Positions 11,527-19,171 of a stretch of DNA of 41,466 bases are shown in pieces. Under the pieces are notes generated by a model. The model had not been told where the DNA came from and did no database searches. It saw nothing but the letters and a program-made list of their open reading frames with translations. The stretch's first letter is position 1, and the number at the start of each line of letters is the position of its first letter. A program made the position numbers and the translations under genes. The stretch spans positions 1-41,466 of the forward strand of contig CAIJYR010000098.1 of the NCBI GenBank assembly GCA_903824965.1, given 5' to 3'. This DNA is from an uncultured Thiotrichales bacterium (GTDB lineage Bacteria; Pseudomonadota; Gammaproteobacteria; CAIRSR01).

Positions 11527-12438
11527 ATGGACACTGCATCTGCTTGGAGTGTAGCCATGCCTGCTCTTGTGAGTCCACCCACCGTTTATCTCAATGGCGT
11601 GTTTCAACCTCTCGATCAAGCACGAATATCGGTGCTGGATCGGGGGTTTCTGTTCGGAGATGGTGTCTACGAAGTCATGCCTGTGTATGGTGGCCAACCG
11701 TTTCGCCTTGCGGAACACCTTCGTCGGTTAGGCAACAGCCTCGCTGGGATACGCTGTGCCAACCCTTTTGACGACATGCAATGGGAGGTGCTTCTGCGTA
11801 ATCTGGTGGCGCAAAATGGGGGCGGCGATCTTTCCGTATATCTACAAGTAACGCGTGGCGCAGGCCCAAACCGTGATCATGCTTTTCCGGTCGGTGCCTC
11901 TCAGAGTGTCTTCGCGATGGCGAGTCCCTTGCTCCCCCTCCCCCAGGTCTATCGTGAGCGTGGGGTAAGCGCGGTCTTGGTCGAGGACATTCGCTGGGGG
12001 CGTTGTGACATCAAGACCATCACGTTGCTGGCCAACGTCCTGCTGCGTCAACAGGCGGTGGATGCGGGTGCGTTCGAGGCCATTCTTGTACGCGGGGCAC
12101 ACGTCACGGAGGGTGCTGCCAGCAATGTGTTTGTTGTGCGTGAGTGTGTACTGGTGACGCCTCCTAAGGGGCCGTTGTTGTTGCCAGGCATTACACGTGA
12201 TCTAGTCGTTGAATTGGCCTGCGCGAACCACATCCCGATCCACGAAGCAATGTTGACGACGGAGGATGTGCGCCAGGCAGACGAGCTTTGGTTGACTTCG
12301 TCCACCAAGGAGATTGTACCCGTGACTACCTTGGCGGGTGCACCCATCGGAACGGGGTTGCCAGGGCCACTCTACCGCAGGATGATGGATCTATACCAGG
12401 CTTTCAAGGATCTCGCACGGGCGGGAAAATACCAATAA
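11527..12438 (+). CDS. D-amino-acid transaminase-like class IV aminotransferase
   Basis: The 303-residue product is a fold-type IV PLP enzyme. It has YLNGVFQPLDQARISVLDRG and FGDGVYEV near the N-terminus, the PLP lysine in WGRCDIKTIT (Lys163), and the later motifs TEGAASNVFVV and LLPGITRD. This pattern fits D-alanine-type transaminases, which exchange D-Ala and D-Glu for cell wall synthesis. Branched-chain transaminase or aminodeoxychorismate lyase are less likely alternatives. GGGAG lies five bases before the ATG at 11527. A second ATG ten codons in gives a more typical length. The gene stands alone, divergent from atp. Confidence 0.88.
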   Translation: MDTASAWSVAMPALVSPPTVYLNGVFQPLDQARISVLDRGFLFGDGVYEVMPVYGGQPFRLAEHLRRLGNSLAGIRCANPFDDMQWEVLLRNLVAQNGGGDLSVYLQVTRGAGPNRDHAFPVGASQSVFAMASPLLPLPQVYRERGVSAVLVEDIRWGRCDIKTITLLANVLLRQQAVDAGAFEAILVRGAHVTEGAASNVFVVRECVLVTPPKGPLLLPGITRDLVVELACANHIPIHEAMLTTEDVRQADELWLTSSTKEIVPVTTLAGAPIGTGLPGPLYRRMMDLYQAFKDLARAGKYQ

Positions 12439-12477
12439 CGAAGAATGAGGTAGGACTGTGACTGTGTGCTAAAAAAA

Positions 12478-12703
12478 GAAAGGGGCTGGTTTTGAGAGTG
12501 TTTTTAGCCTATGCACACATCCTTGTAACCCATTGATGATGCGAGAGAAAAATCGCAAGGTTATTCGTTTGGGCACATCAGAATTGTCTTTATCGTTCAA
12601 TCTGATAGAGCACGCTCGAAAAAGATGTGTGCATACGGTAGCTTTCTCTTTTTAGTATACAGTCAACCAAAAACAGCACACCCTGCCTCCCCCAGCCCCT
12701 TTC
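12478..12703. repeat. 12-bp inverted repeat bracketing MITE copy B
   Basis: GAAAGGGGCTGG at 12478-12489 is the exact reverse complement of 12692-12703. MITE copy B lies between the two arms. The arm wording (CCAGCCCCTTTC) is close to the CCAGCCCC phrase of the compound repeat at 203-250. Confidence 0.6.
12506..12642 (-). mobile_element. MITE-like element, copy B (inverted)
   Basis: The stretch matches the reverse complement of copy A (251-394) with about ten substitutions in 133 bases. The left end has lost ACCGT from the terminal repeat. The right end GATGTGTGCATACGGTAGC is intact. No clean target duplication is seen. It lies in the 308-bp gap between two convergent genes. No coding capacity. 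Confidence 0.85.
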
Positions 12704-12716
12704 CTCTGGGAAGGGG
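12696..12716. terminator. Hairpin between convergent genes
   Basis: A 9-bp stem (CCCCTTTCC against GGGAAGGGG, one G-T pair) with loop TCT lies 30 bases past the 3' end of the NuoM-like gene on the minus strand. There is no long T-run on either side, so intrinsic termination is uncertain. Confidence 0.4.
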
Positions 12717-12746
12717 TTTATCAAAGGCTACAAGAATCGTCCCTAA

Positions 12747-14216
12747 TTAACCAGTATGCACATGTGTTACCCAGGCCCAAGCAGCAGCACGGGTAAAATC
12801 CAGCACCGGCCCTGGCAAGATTCCAACCACCAGAAGCATTCCCCCCATCAACCATACCAAAACTGCCTCATGGAGTAGGAGATCTGGCCCCACAGCCAGC
12901 ATAGAATGGTGCATTGGGCCAAGAAAAGCACGACGGTAGTACCCAAGAAAATACGCAGCCCCTAGAATACTTCCCCCCAAAGCAGCAAGTCCCGCCCCCT
13001 TGTAACTCGCAATCACACCGATGAGCAATAGATTCTCGGCAGGAAAACCAGAAGTCAACGGCATCCCTAAGCTCGCAAGTCCCAACAACAGAAAAAATGT
13101 AGCCGCGATAGGCATAGAACGTGCCAATCCCCCCAGGTGAATTAGATCCGTAGTACCAAAACGGCGGTGGATCTGTCCTACCAGCAAAAACATCCCACCA
13201 GAAACCAGTGTAAAATTAAGCAGTTGAAAAACCGCGCCCTGTGTACCCTGTACCGTCATGGAAGCCAGACCCAAAACAACAAGCCCCACATGGCTAATGC
13301 TAGAAAACGCCAACATACGCCGCAAATTGCTCTGGGAAAGGGCAATCATGGCACCATAAAGAATGCCAACCACCCCCAATCCCGCCAATAACCAATGCAA
13401 GTGTCGCGCCGCTTCGGGGGCCATGGGGATGGCCACACGCAGCAGACCATAGGCACCTAATTTGATGCCCGTCATCATGGCCGCTATTTCTGATGGCCCT
13501 TCCATCGCAAGACTCGGCAACCACGTGTGCATGGGAAAAAACGGCGTTTTCACACCAAAACCTACCACCAACAACAGAAACACCATCGTTTGACTTTCCA
13601 TCGGCAAAGGTTGGGCAAGTAAAGCCACGAGACTAAATTCTGGTTTTGGGTATTGTAGTGCCGCCAACAACAGACCAAATAACAGTGGCACCCCACCCGC
13701 CAGCATTAATAGCACGTACTTGGTGGCTGCCTGCCGTCGATAAGGCCCAACTCCCCACAGGCTCACGAGAAAATACACCGGCAAAAGGGTGAGTTCCCAG
13801 AAAATAAAAAACAGAATCGTATCCAATGCACAGAATACCCCCATGGTCACGCCTTCGAGTGCCAGCAACAGCGTGTAATAGAGCACAGGCATAGGTCGGT
13901 ACACAGCATTCCAGGAAGCGAGCAAGACCACTACTACCAACAAGGCTGTCATGGGCAGAAAGAGAGCCGACAGCCCGTCGACCCCCAAGCGATAATGGAC
14001 ATTCAAGGAGGGGAGCCAAGAGGCATTTTCCTGCAACTGAAAAGCAGCGTTCGAGGAATCCACAATTAGCACAGCACACAGCGTTAGACTCAATTCGATC
14101 AACGCGATGATCAAAGCCGCCCATCGTACAGCACGCACGTGGGGCAGCCACCACAACAGCAACCCACTGCACAGAGGAAGCGCAATGATCAGACTCAAGA
14201 GAGGGAGGGTTTCCAT
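12747..14216 (-). CDS. NuoM-like proton-translocating antiporter subunit (second of pair)
   Basis: The 489-residue integral membrane product belongs to the NuoM/NdhD/MrpD family. It keeps the residues needed for proton transfer: Glu141 in IFWELTLLPVYF, Lys223 in GVKTPFFPMHTWLP, and Lys252 in GIKLGAYGLLR. The ATG at 14216 overlaps the upstream stop by one base (TGATG), so the longer frame to 14423 is rejected. No other nuo genes accompany the pair. It may serve complex I as an extra antiporter unit, or a separate ion- or CO2-coupling complex. No DabA-type partner is visible. Confidence 0.85.
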   Translation of the reverse strand: METLPLLSLIIALPLCSGLLLWWLPHVRAVRWAALIIALIELSLTLCAVLIVDSSNAAFQLQENASWLPSLNVHYRLGVDGLSALFLPMTALLVVVVLLASWNAVYRPMPVLYYTLLLALEGVTMGVFCALDTILFFIFWELTLLPVYFLVSLWGVGPYRRQAATKYVLLMLAGGVPLLFGLLLAALQYPKPEFSLVALLAQPLPMESQTMVFLLLVVGFGVKTPFFPMHTWLPSLAMEGPSEIAAMMTGIKLGAYGLLRVAIPMAPEAARHLHWLLAGLGVVGILYGAMIALSQSNLRRMLAFSSISHVGLVVLGLASMTVQGTQGAVFQLLNFTLVSGGMFLLVGQIHRRFGTTDLIHLGGLARSMPIAATFFLLLGLASLGMPLTSGFPAENLLLIGVIASYKGAGLAALGGSILGAAYFLGYYRRAFLGPMHHSMLAVGPDLLLHEAVLVWLMGGMLLVVGILPGPVLDFTRAAAWAWVTHVHTG

Positions 14217-15751
14217 CACGGTTTTCGACCCTGGTAAGGGACAGCCAGTGCATGGGTGTAGCCATCGATCAACTTCATGCCCGGGCCTGAATAAAAACCG
14301 ACCGACAACTGAACCACTATCATCATCAATACCATGGTTTTTTCCACGATGCGTTCGCGCTGCATGGTCTTGGTGGGGGTTGGAGAGACGGGCGTGCCCA
14401 AGAAGGCACGCTGAAAAGCCCACAGCAAGCAGGAGGCAGCCGCAACATTGCCCAACGCAGCAGTAATGGTGACGAGGGTGCCAAAACGATCGATAGCCGC
14501 CTCCAGCAACAAATGGACGGCATCGAAACCCGGGGTCATAGGCATGCCGAGGATGGCAAGGGTGGCTACCAAAAAGGCAGCGGCCAGCAAGGGCATCCGA
14601 TCGTATAACCCGCCGAGGTTGTCGAGCAACAGTGTGCGTGTTCGCAGGTAGATACTGCCGACCACAAGCAGGATGGCGGAAATGGCCAACCCAAAGTTGA
14701 TCGCCAAGAGGGTGCAGCCCTGGAAACCCTTCGGAAGTAGGCTAAACAGACCGATGGTCATCACACCGGTATGGCTCACCACCGCGTAGGCCAACAAGCG
14801 TCGCACATTGCGCTGCAGGATGGCCAACACTGCGGCATAAAAAATACCCACCGTCGCAAAGGCCACGACATAGGCATGCCATTGCCAGACGCCCTCTGGC
14901 AACAGCGTAAAGAGGTAACGCAACAAACCGTAGATACCGCTTTTCAGACCGATCAGCAGCACCATGGCTGCAGCGACGGTACCATGCTCCGCCACGTCGG
15001 GCAGCCAGCCATGGAGGGGAAACAGGGGAATCCGGATCGCAAGCCCGTAGAGCAACAGGTAAAAAAGAATCGATTGTGCCCAAGGTGGTGCAGGTGTCTG
15101 TGCAAGAGAAGGGAGATCAAAACACCACGTACCCTGCATCAGGCTGGCGTGGTTCCATCCGAGCAGGAGGGTGGCCACGAGGAGTAGCGACAATCCAAGC
15201 CCCATGAATTGGTAGTAGCGAGTCACAGCGCCCGCCTCTGCGGAGGTCGAGGTAGCCCAACTGCGTAACAAGAATCCAATCAACGGGATCTGTACCGCCG
15301 AAGTCAAGCTGAACCAAAGCAAATCCAAGGTAGCAAACTGCATCATCAGTGCAGATTCGGTAAACAGTGCGATGGAGAGAAAACGCTGTAAGGGGGTAAA
15401 TTGGCGCACCTTGGCACCGTACAGCAACACCATCAGGGAGAGAAAGGCCGTCAGGAGCATGAACAGTACGGTGAGTCCGTCTGCGCCCACATGGTACACC
15501 AGCGGCCCCCCTAACGAGAGTTGCTCCACCAGATGAAAGGTGGTTCCGGCATGATCTAAATGTTTGAAATATTGATAGAGTTCATAGCCGAGCGCGATTT
15601 CCGACAAAACAGCAGCCAATCCCAAGCCCAGTGCGATGCGGGGAGAACGCACAAAAAACAGCACCCCGCCCACCAAGGCAGGCAGCAGTTGCATACCTCC
15701 CAGGAGGGGGAATGGGGTTTCTACTGTCCATGAAATCTCGTGAAAGTTCAT
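14216..15751 (-). CDS. NuoM/NuoN-like antiporter subunit, degenerate proton-path residues (first of pair)
   Basis: The 511-residue product has about 14 hydrophobic helices and the family segments YHVGADGLTVLFMLL, IPLFPLHGWLPDVAEHG and GLKSGIYGLLRYL. Aligned with its partner, the essential helix-5 glutamate is replaced by Ser151 and the helix-7 lysine by Arg240, while Lys270 remains. It may therefore be structural or modified in pumping. Translation is probably coupled to the following gene. A short open frame ends one base before its ATG. Confidence 0.8.
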   Translation of the reverse strand: MNFHEISWTVETPFPLLGGMQLLPALVGGVLFFVRSPRIALGLGLAAVLSEIALGYELYQYFKHLDHAGTTFHLVEQLSLGGPLVYHVGADGLTVLFMLLTAFLSLMVLLYGAKVRQFTPLQRFLSIALFTESALMMQFATLDLLWFSLTSAVQIPLIGFLLRSWATSTSAEAGAVTRYYQFMGLGLSLLLVATLLLGWNHASLMQGTWCFDLPSLAQTPAPPWAQSILFYLLLYGLAIRIPLFPLHGWLPDVAEHGTVAAAMVLLIGLKSGIYGLLRYLFTLLPEGVWQWHAYVVAFATVGIFYAAVLAILQRNVRRLLAYAVVSHTGVMTIGLFSLLPKGFQGCTLLAINFGLAISAILLVVGSIYLRTRTLLLDNLGGLYDRMPLLAAAFLVATLAILGMPMTPGFDAVHLLLEAAIDRFGTLVTITAALGNVAAASCLLWAFQRAFLGTPVSPTPTKTMQRERIVEKTMVLMMIVVQLSVGFYSGPGMKLIDGYTHALAVPYQGRKP

Positions 15752-15752
15752 C

Positions 15753-15842
15753 TCATTGAGGGTAAATCCGTAGACGGCTGTACAGGACGGCAGGGAACGC
15801 TACCGCGTCGGTTCCCAACTTCAGTTCCGAAGGGCTGGCCAT
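15753..15842 (-). CDS. Possible 29-codon leader ORF
   Basis: An ATG frame starting MASPSELKLGTD ends with TGA one base before the start of the NuoM-like gene (TGAGATG). The close fit suggests translational coupling. The ribosome site is weak and no relative is recognised, so it may be fortuitous. Confidence 0.25.
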   Translation of the reverse strand: MASPSELKLGTDAVAFPAVLYSRLRIYPQ

Positions 15843-16122
15843 GATTCTAGCCTGAAACGGGATCGGTTGTCTGGAGGGTGGTGTGGTCGTGTGGTGTGGG
15901 ACGCGGCGCGGGACACGGCTACGGCGGCAGGGTCTCGTTACGCCAAGAACCGTCCCTCCAAGCGACAGACCCTTTCTCTTTGTGATCCCAGAATCCAATG
16001 GTGCGTGTCGCATTGGACGACAGGCGATATGCGAGGAAGATCGCGCCAGCCATTGACCTCGTCCGATCACTTCCGTAGAATTCTCCTATCGTCGGATTGT
16101 TGCGTTGACGATACTCACCAGA

Positions 16123-16167
16123 GCCTCACCTGCCCCGTCTACACGGGAGCCGGTGGGGCTTTTTTTT
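16123..16167 (+). terminator. Rho-independent terminator-like hairpin without an upstream gene
   Basis: An outer stem GCCTCACC/GGTGGGGC (16123-16130 and 16152-16159) encloses an inner stem CCCGT/ACGGG. Eight T follow at 16160-16167. It is oriented for plus-strand transcription, yet no plus-strand gene ends upstream of it. Confidence 0.65.
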
Positions 16168-16285
16168 GCCCAAAGACCCCTTCCGTTGATTCGGATTCGG
16201 CTATCCAGAAGAATATTATCTTGATCCATCGCAAACCACCTACTCCAACACATACCTTCCTCCCTACTCAGGTGCAGGAAGCGGC

Positions 16286-17017
16286 ATGGATGCTGGTGTG
16301 GCGAATGGGTATGGCGAGGGAGGGAGTTTCCCGCATACAGTTTCCGATTTTGCCTCGCCACCTCCTGAGATGATTGGTGATGCGCCTAATGTCATGGGTG
16401 TCTATCCATGGGAGCTTGGCCTTGATCCGTCACAGATGGGGGCTGGATCTTTCTCCCCTGCGGGACAAGCAGATCCTGGCGTAAATAGCTACGGCATAAT
16501 GGATTTTGCTCACGATAGTGGACACTCATTGATGAACGGTGCTGCGAACGTCGCTGATATACCCTCTTTCCTGTCGGGGAGTACGCAAGGAAGCGCCCTT
16601 GGAAATTGGTTGAGGAACAATGCGCCACCTTTATCGCCTGAGTCAGTCGCTGTCCATAATCAAATAGCACAGGAACCAACATGGCTTGGAAAAGCCACCA
16701 TTGCAGCTCAGAATCCCGGTGTATTCACATCTGATGTTGCCGGACTCATTCCTCCGTTTGCGGCAGGTCTAGGTGCGGGTGCAGCGGCTGAGGGAAGCCT
16801 CTTATGGGGAGGTGCTCCGGAAACTTTCGCAAATCTTGGGAATTCGGTGGCCAATATATGGGTAGGGGCGGGCGCAGCGGGTGCAGGTGCGAAGGCTGAT
16901 CCAAACAACGGATGTCCACTAGGGCCAGACGGAGATAGTTGTAGGCAACAGGCTGGTGTTGCTGGTGCTGAGATGAGCGGTATACTAAGTATTCTCTGGG
17001 GGTTAGTACCAAAGTGA
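16286..17017 (+). CDS. Gly/Ala-rich polymorphic-toxin-like fragment
   Basis: I do not recognise a named family. The 243-residue product starts at an ATG preceded by AGGAAG. It is rich in Gly, Ala, Pro and Ser, with two hydrophobic glycine-rich stretches (about residues 150-175 and 190-205) and a cysteine pair in NNGCPLGPDGDSCRQQ. This composition resembles the linker or pre-toxin regions of Rhs- and T6SS-type proteins. The frame stays open upstream to a TGA at 16187-16189, and those codons read like protein (Tyr/Pro/Gly-rich), so the gene may be the 3' remnant of a larger one. Three Sel1-repeat genes follow on the same strand. Confidence 0.5.
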   Translation: MDAGVANGYGEGGSFPHTVSDFASPPPEMIGDAPNVMGVYPWELGLDPSQMGAGSFSPAGQADPGVNSYGIMDFAHDSGHSLMNGAANVADIPSFLSGSTQGSALGNWLRNNAPPLSPESVAVHNQIAQEPTWLGKATIAAQNPGVFTSDVAGLIPPFAAGLGAGAAAEGSLLWGGAPETFANLGNSVANIWVGAGAAGAGAKADPNNGCPLGPDGDSCRQQAGVAGAEMSGILSILWGLVPK

Positions 17018-17102
17018 TGTTGAACATTGTGCAGCAAAGCACACGGATACGCTACGTACAATGCAAAAAAACATGTTTATCTATCTGACATGTGTATTCC
17101 AA

Positions 17103-17128
17103 AGAGGCTATCAGAAATGACAGCCTCT
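17103..17128 (+). promoter_or_regulatory. Hairpin with GAAA loop before the Sel1 genes
   Basis: AGAGGCT (17103-17109) pairs with AGCCTCT (17122-17128). Inside, TCA and TGA pair around a GAAA tetraloop, with one A-C mismatch. It lies between the toxin-like gene and the first Sel1 gene. There is no T-tract, so it could be a weak terminator, an mRNA processing site or an attenuator. Two ACATGT words (17071-17076, 17088-17093) lie just upstream. Confidence 0.4.
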
Positions 17129-17164
17129 GTATCTGTGCTTCCACACTAACTTGGATCTATCAGT

Positions 17165-18163
17165 ATGAAACTAATCTGTATGATTTCCGTTGTCATGTTT
17201 ATGTTTTTGCACACCCTCGATTCTTGGGCAGATGCCCAAGTAGATGCAATACGCGCCAAAGCAGAACAAGGGGACGCAAACGCACAGTATCAACTTGGTA
17301 GGATGTATGATAGGGGCAAGGGTGTTGCACAGAATTACGCCGAGTCACTGAAGTGGTATCGCAAGGCTGCGGAGCAAGGAGATGCCAATGCACAGCTTAA
17401 TCTTGGTGTTTCGTATGCGAATGGACAAGGTATTACAAAAGATTATGCTGAAGCAATAAAGTGGACTCGCAAGGCTGCCGAACAAGGACTTGCCGAAGCA
17501 CAGTACAATCTTAGTGTTTTTTATGCGAATGGCCAAGGTGTTACGCAGGATTATGTTGAAGCGGTAAAGCGGACACGCAAGGCTGCCGAACAAGGACTCG
17601 CTAACGCACAGTACACTCTTGGCGCTTCTTATGCGATTGGACAAGGTGTTACGCAGGATTATCTTGAAGCGGTGAAGTGGACTCGCAAGGCTGCCGAGCA
17701 AGGACTCGCTGAGGCACAGTACAATCTCGGTGTTTTCTATGCAAATGGACAAGGTGTCGTAAAGGATTACACTGAAGCAGTGCAATGGTATCGGAAAGCC
17801 GCCGATCAGGGATACGCTCAAGCACAGACCAACCTTGGTATTTTATACCAAAATGGAAGAGGCATCGCACAAGATTATGCTGAAGCTCTAAGGTGGTATC
17901 GAAAAGCTGCAGATCATGGACTAGCGAATGCCCAAGATTGTCTTGGTATGCTGTACGAGTATGGTATAGGTGTTGCGCCTAATCGCGCCGAAGCGATGAA
18001 GTGGTACCAAAAAGCAGCGGGTCAGGGATACGACGATGCACAACGTAGGGTAGAACGTCTGCATAAACTAGAAGATACAATTTGGTGGAATAAGGTGTTC
18101 AATTTCTCAATGATAATGACATTTACTGTATTCGTTCGTTCCATTTGGTGGCGGTTCTTCTAA
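17165..18163 (+). CDS. Exported Sel1-repeat protein 1
   Basis: The 332-residue product has a signal peptide (MKLICMISVVMFMFLHTL, then WADAQ) followed by seven 36-residue Sel1 repeats with the consensus AQYNLGVFYANGQGV..DY.EAVKW.RKAAEQ. A Trp-rich hydrophobic tail (WWNKVFNFSMIMTFTVFVRS) could anchor it in a membrane. Sel1 arrays form alpha-solenoids for protein binding and serve as scaffolds, as regulators, or as immunity proteins to secreted effectors. Several repeats have Thr in place of the usual Tyr (KWTRKAAEQ). The ribosome site is weak. The last 114 bases are almost identical to those of the third Sel1 gene. Confidence 0.85.
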   Translation: MKLICMISVVMFMFLHTLDSWADAQVDAIRAKAEQGDANAQYQLGRMYDRGKGVAQNYAESLKWYRKAAEQGDANAQLNLGVSYANGQGITKDYAEAIKWTRKAAEQGLAEAQYNLSVFYANGQGVTQDYVEAVKRTRKAAEQGLANAQYTLGASYAIGQGVTQDYLEAVKWTRKAAEQGLAEAQYNLGVFYANGQGVVKDYTEAVQWYRKAADQGYAQAQTNLGILYQNGRGIAQDYAEALRWYRKAADHGLANAQDCLGMLYEYGIGVAPNRAEAMKWYQKAAGQGYDDAQRRVERLHKLEDTIWWNKVFNFSMIMTFTVFVRSIWWRFF

Positions 18164-18165
18164 CG

Positions 18166-19170
18166 ATGAACACGACAAGCCAAGCCTTCAATATTCACAC
18201 TCTTCGTGTTCTGAATCGTTTCGCTATTGTATTAGCGTTGTTGATTACGCTCTTTCATATTCCATTGATTTATGCAGATGCACAATTCGATGAAATACGC
18301 ACCAAAGCTCTGCAGGGAGATGCAGAGTCGCAGGACAACCTTTGTTCATTGTTTGGTAGGGGTGCAGGTGTTGCGCAGGACTATAAGGAGGCTGCAAAAT
18401 GGTGCCGCAAAGCGGCCGAACAAGGACTCGCCAGAACACAATTTGCCCTTGGTGTTTATTACTTCAATGGTCATGGTGTTGATCAGGATTATAAGGAAGC
18501 GGTAAAGTGGTATCGCAAATCAGCAGAACAGGGATATGCTGATGCACAGTACGGCCTTGGCTATATGTATGAACTTAGCCTAGGTGTCGTACAAGATTAC
18601 GCAGAGGCTATGAGATTATATAGGCTCTCCGCCGAGCAAGGCAATAATGCAGCACAAAACGCAATTGGTATGCTCTATTATGAAGGACAAGGTGTTACAC
18701 AGAATAATGCACTGGCTTTGCAGTGGTATAGGAAAGCGGCCGAGCAAGGTTACCCTGCTGCACAATTTAATATTGGCGTAATGTACTACAATGGAGATGG
18801 TGGGTGGGGTGGGTATAGAGAAGTGGAGTATTGGTTTCGCAAAGCTGCGGAGCAGGGTTTCGCTAGTGCGCAATTCAATCTTGGTCTGATGTACGATAAG
18901 GGGCAATATGTTAAACAGGATTATACTGAAGCGGCGAAATGGTATCGCAAGGCTGCCGAGCAGAATCATATCAAGGCGCAGTACGCCCTTGGTTATATGT
19001 ATAGAGACGGCAAAGGTGTTCCAAAAGATGAAAAAGAGTTCTTCAAATGGATTGGCAAAGCAGACATGCAGCGCGAATGGCCACGTACAGGGTGGATGGG
19101 GGCTGTACGTGCGATCTTTGGCTATACTACTGGCTATTTTATTATGAGAATGATTCGGAGCTTATGGTAA
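18166..19170 (+). CDS. Exported Sel1-repeat protein 2
   Basis: The 334-residue product starts at the ATG two bases after the previous stop codon. An alternative at 18145 would overlap that gene. An N-terminal hydrophobic helix (FAIVLALLITLFHIPLIYADA) is followed by seven Sel1 repeats and a hydrophobic C-terminus (AIFGYTTGYFIMRMIRSLW). The fifth repeat carries an unusual GDGGWGGYREVEYWF insert-like variation. The repeats are more diverged than in genes 1 and 3. It is in one transcription unit with its neighbours. Confidence 0.84.
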   Translation: MNTTSQAFNIHTLRVLNRFAIVLALLITLFHIPLIYADAQFDEIRTKALQGDAESQDNLCSLFGRGAGVAQDYKEAAKWCRKAAEQGLARTQFALGVYYFNGHGVDQDYKEAVKWYRKSAEQGYADAQYGLGYMYELSLGVVQDYAEAMRLYRLSAEQGNNAAQNAIGMLYYEGQGVTQNNALALQWYRKAAEQGYPAAQFNIGVMYYNGDGGWGGYREVEYWFRKAAEQGFASAQFNLGLMYDKGQYVKQDYTEAAKWYRKAAEQNHIKAQYALGYMYRDGKGVPKDEKEFFKWIGKADMQREWPRTGWMGAVRAIFGYTTGYFIMRMIRSLW

Positions 19171-19171
19171 T

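Larger units (their letters stand above)
15752..16189. other. Non-coding region before the toxin-like gene
   Basis: About 440 bp lack a credible gene on either strand. They contain a 6-bp hairpin (CCAATG/CATTGG near 16000-16021) and the orphan terminator at 16123-16167. An undetected small RNA on the plus strand ending at that terminator is possible. No known RNA family was recognised. Confidence 0.4.

Noticed and set aside
14217-14423. N-terminal extension of the second NuoM-like protein
   Set aside because: The extra residues are polar and overlap the upstream gene. The ATG at 14216 sits in a TGATG junction and begins a proper membrane helix.
15867-16373. 168-codon plus-strand frame across the pre-island region
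   Set aside because: It runs through the terminator hairpin and T-tract, has a low-complexity basic composition, and overlaps the better-supported frame at 16286.
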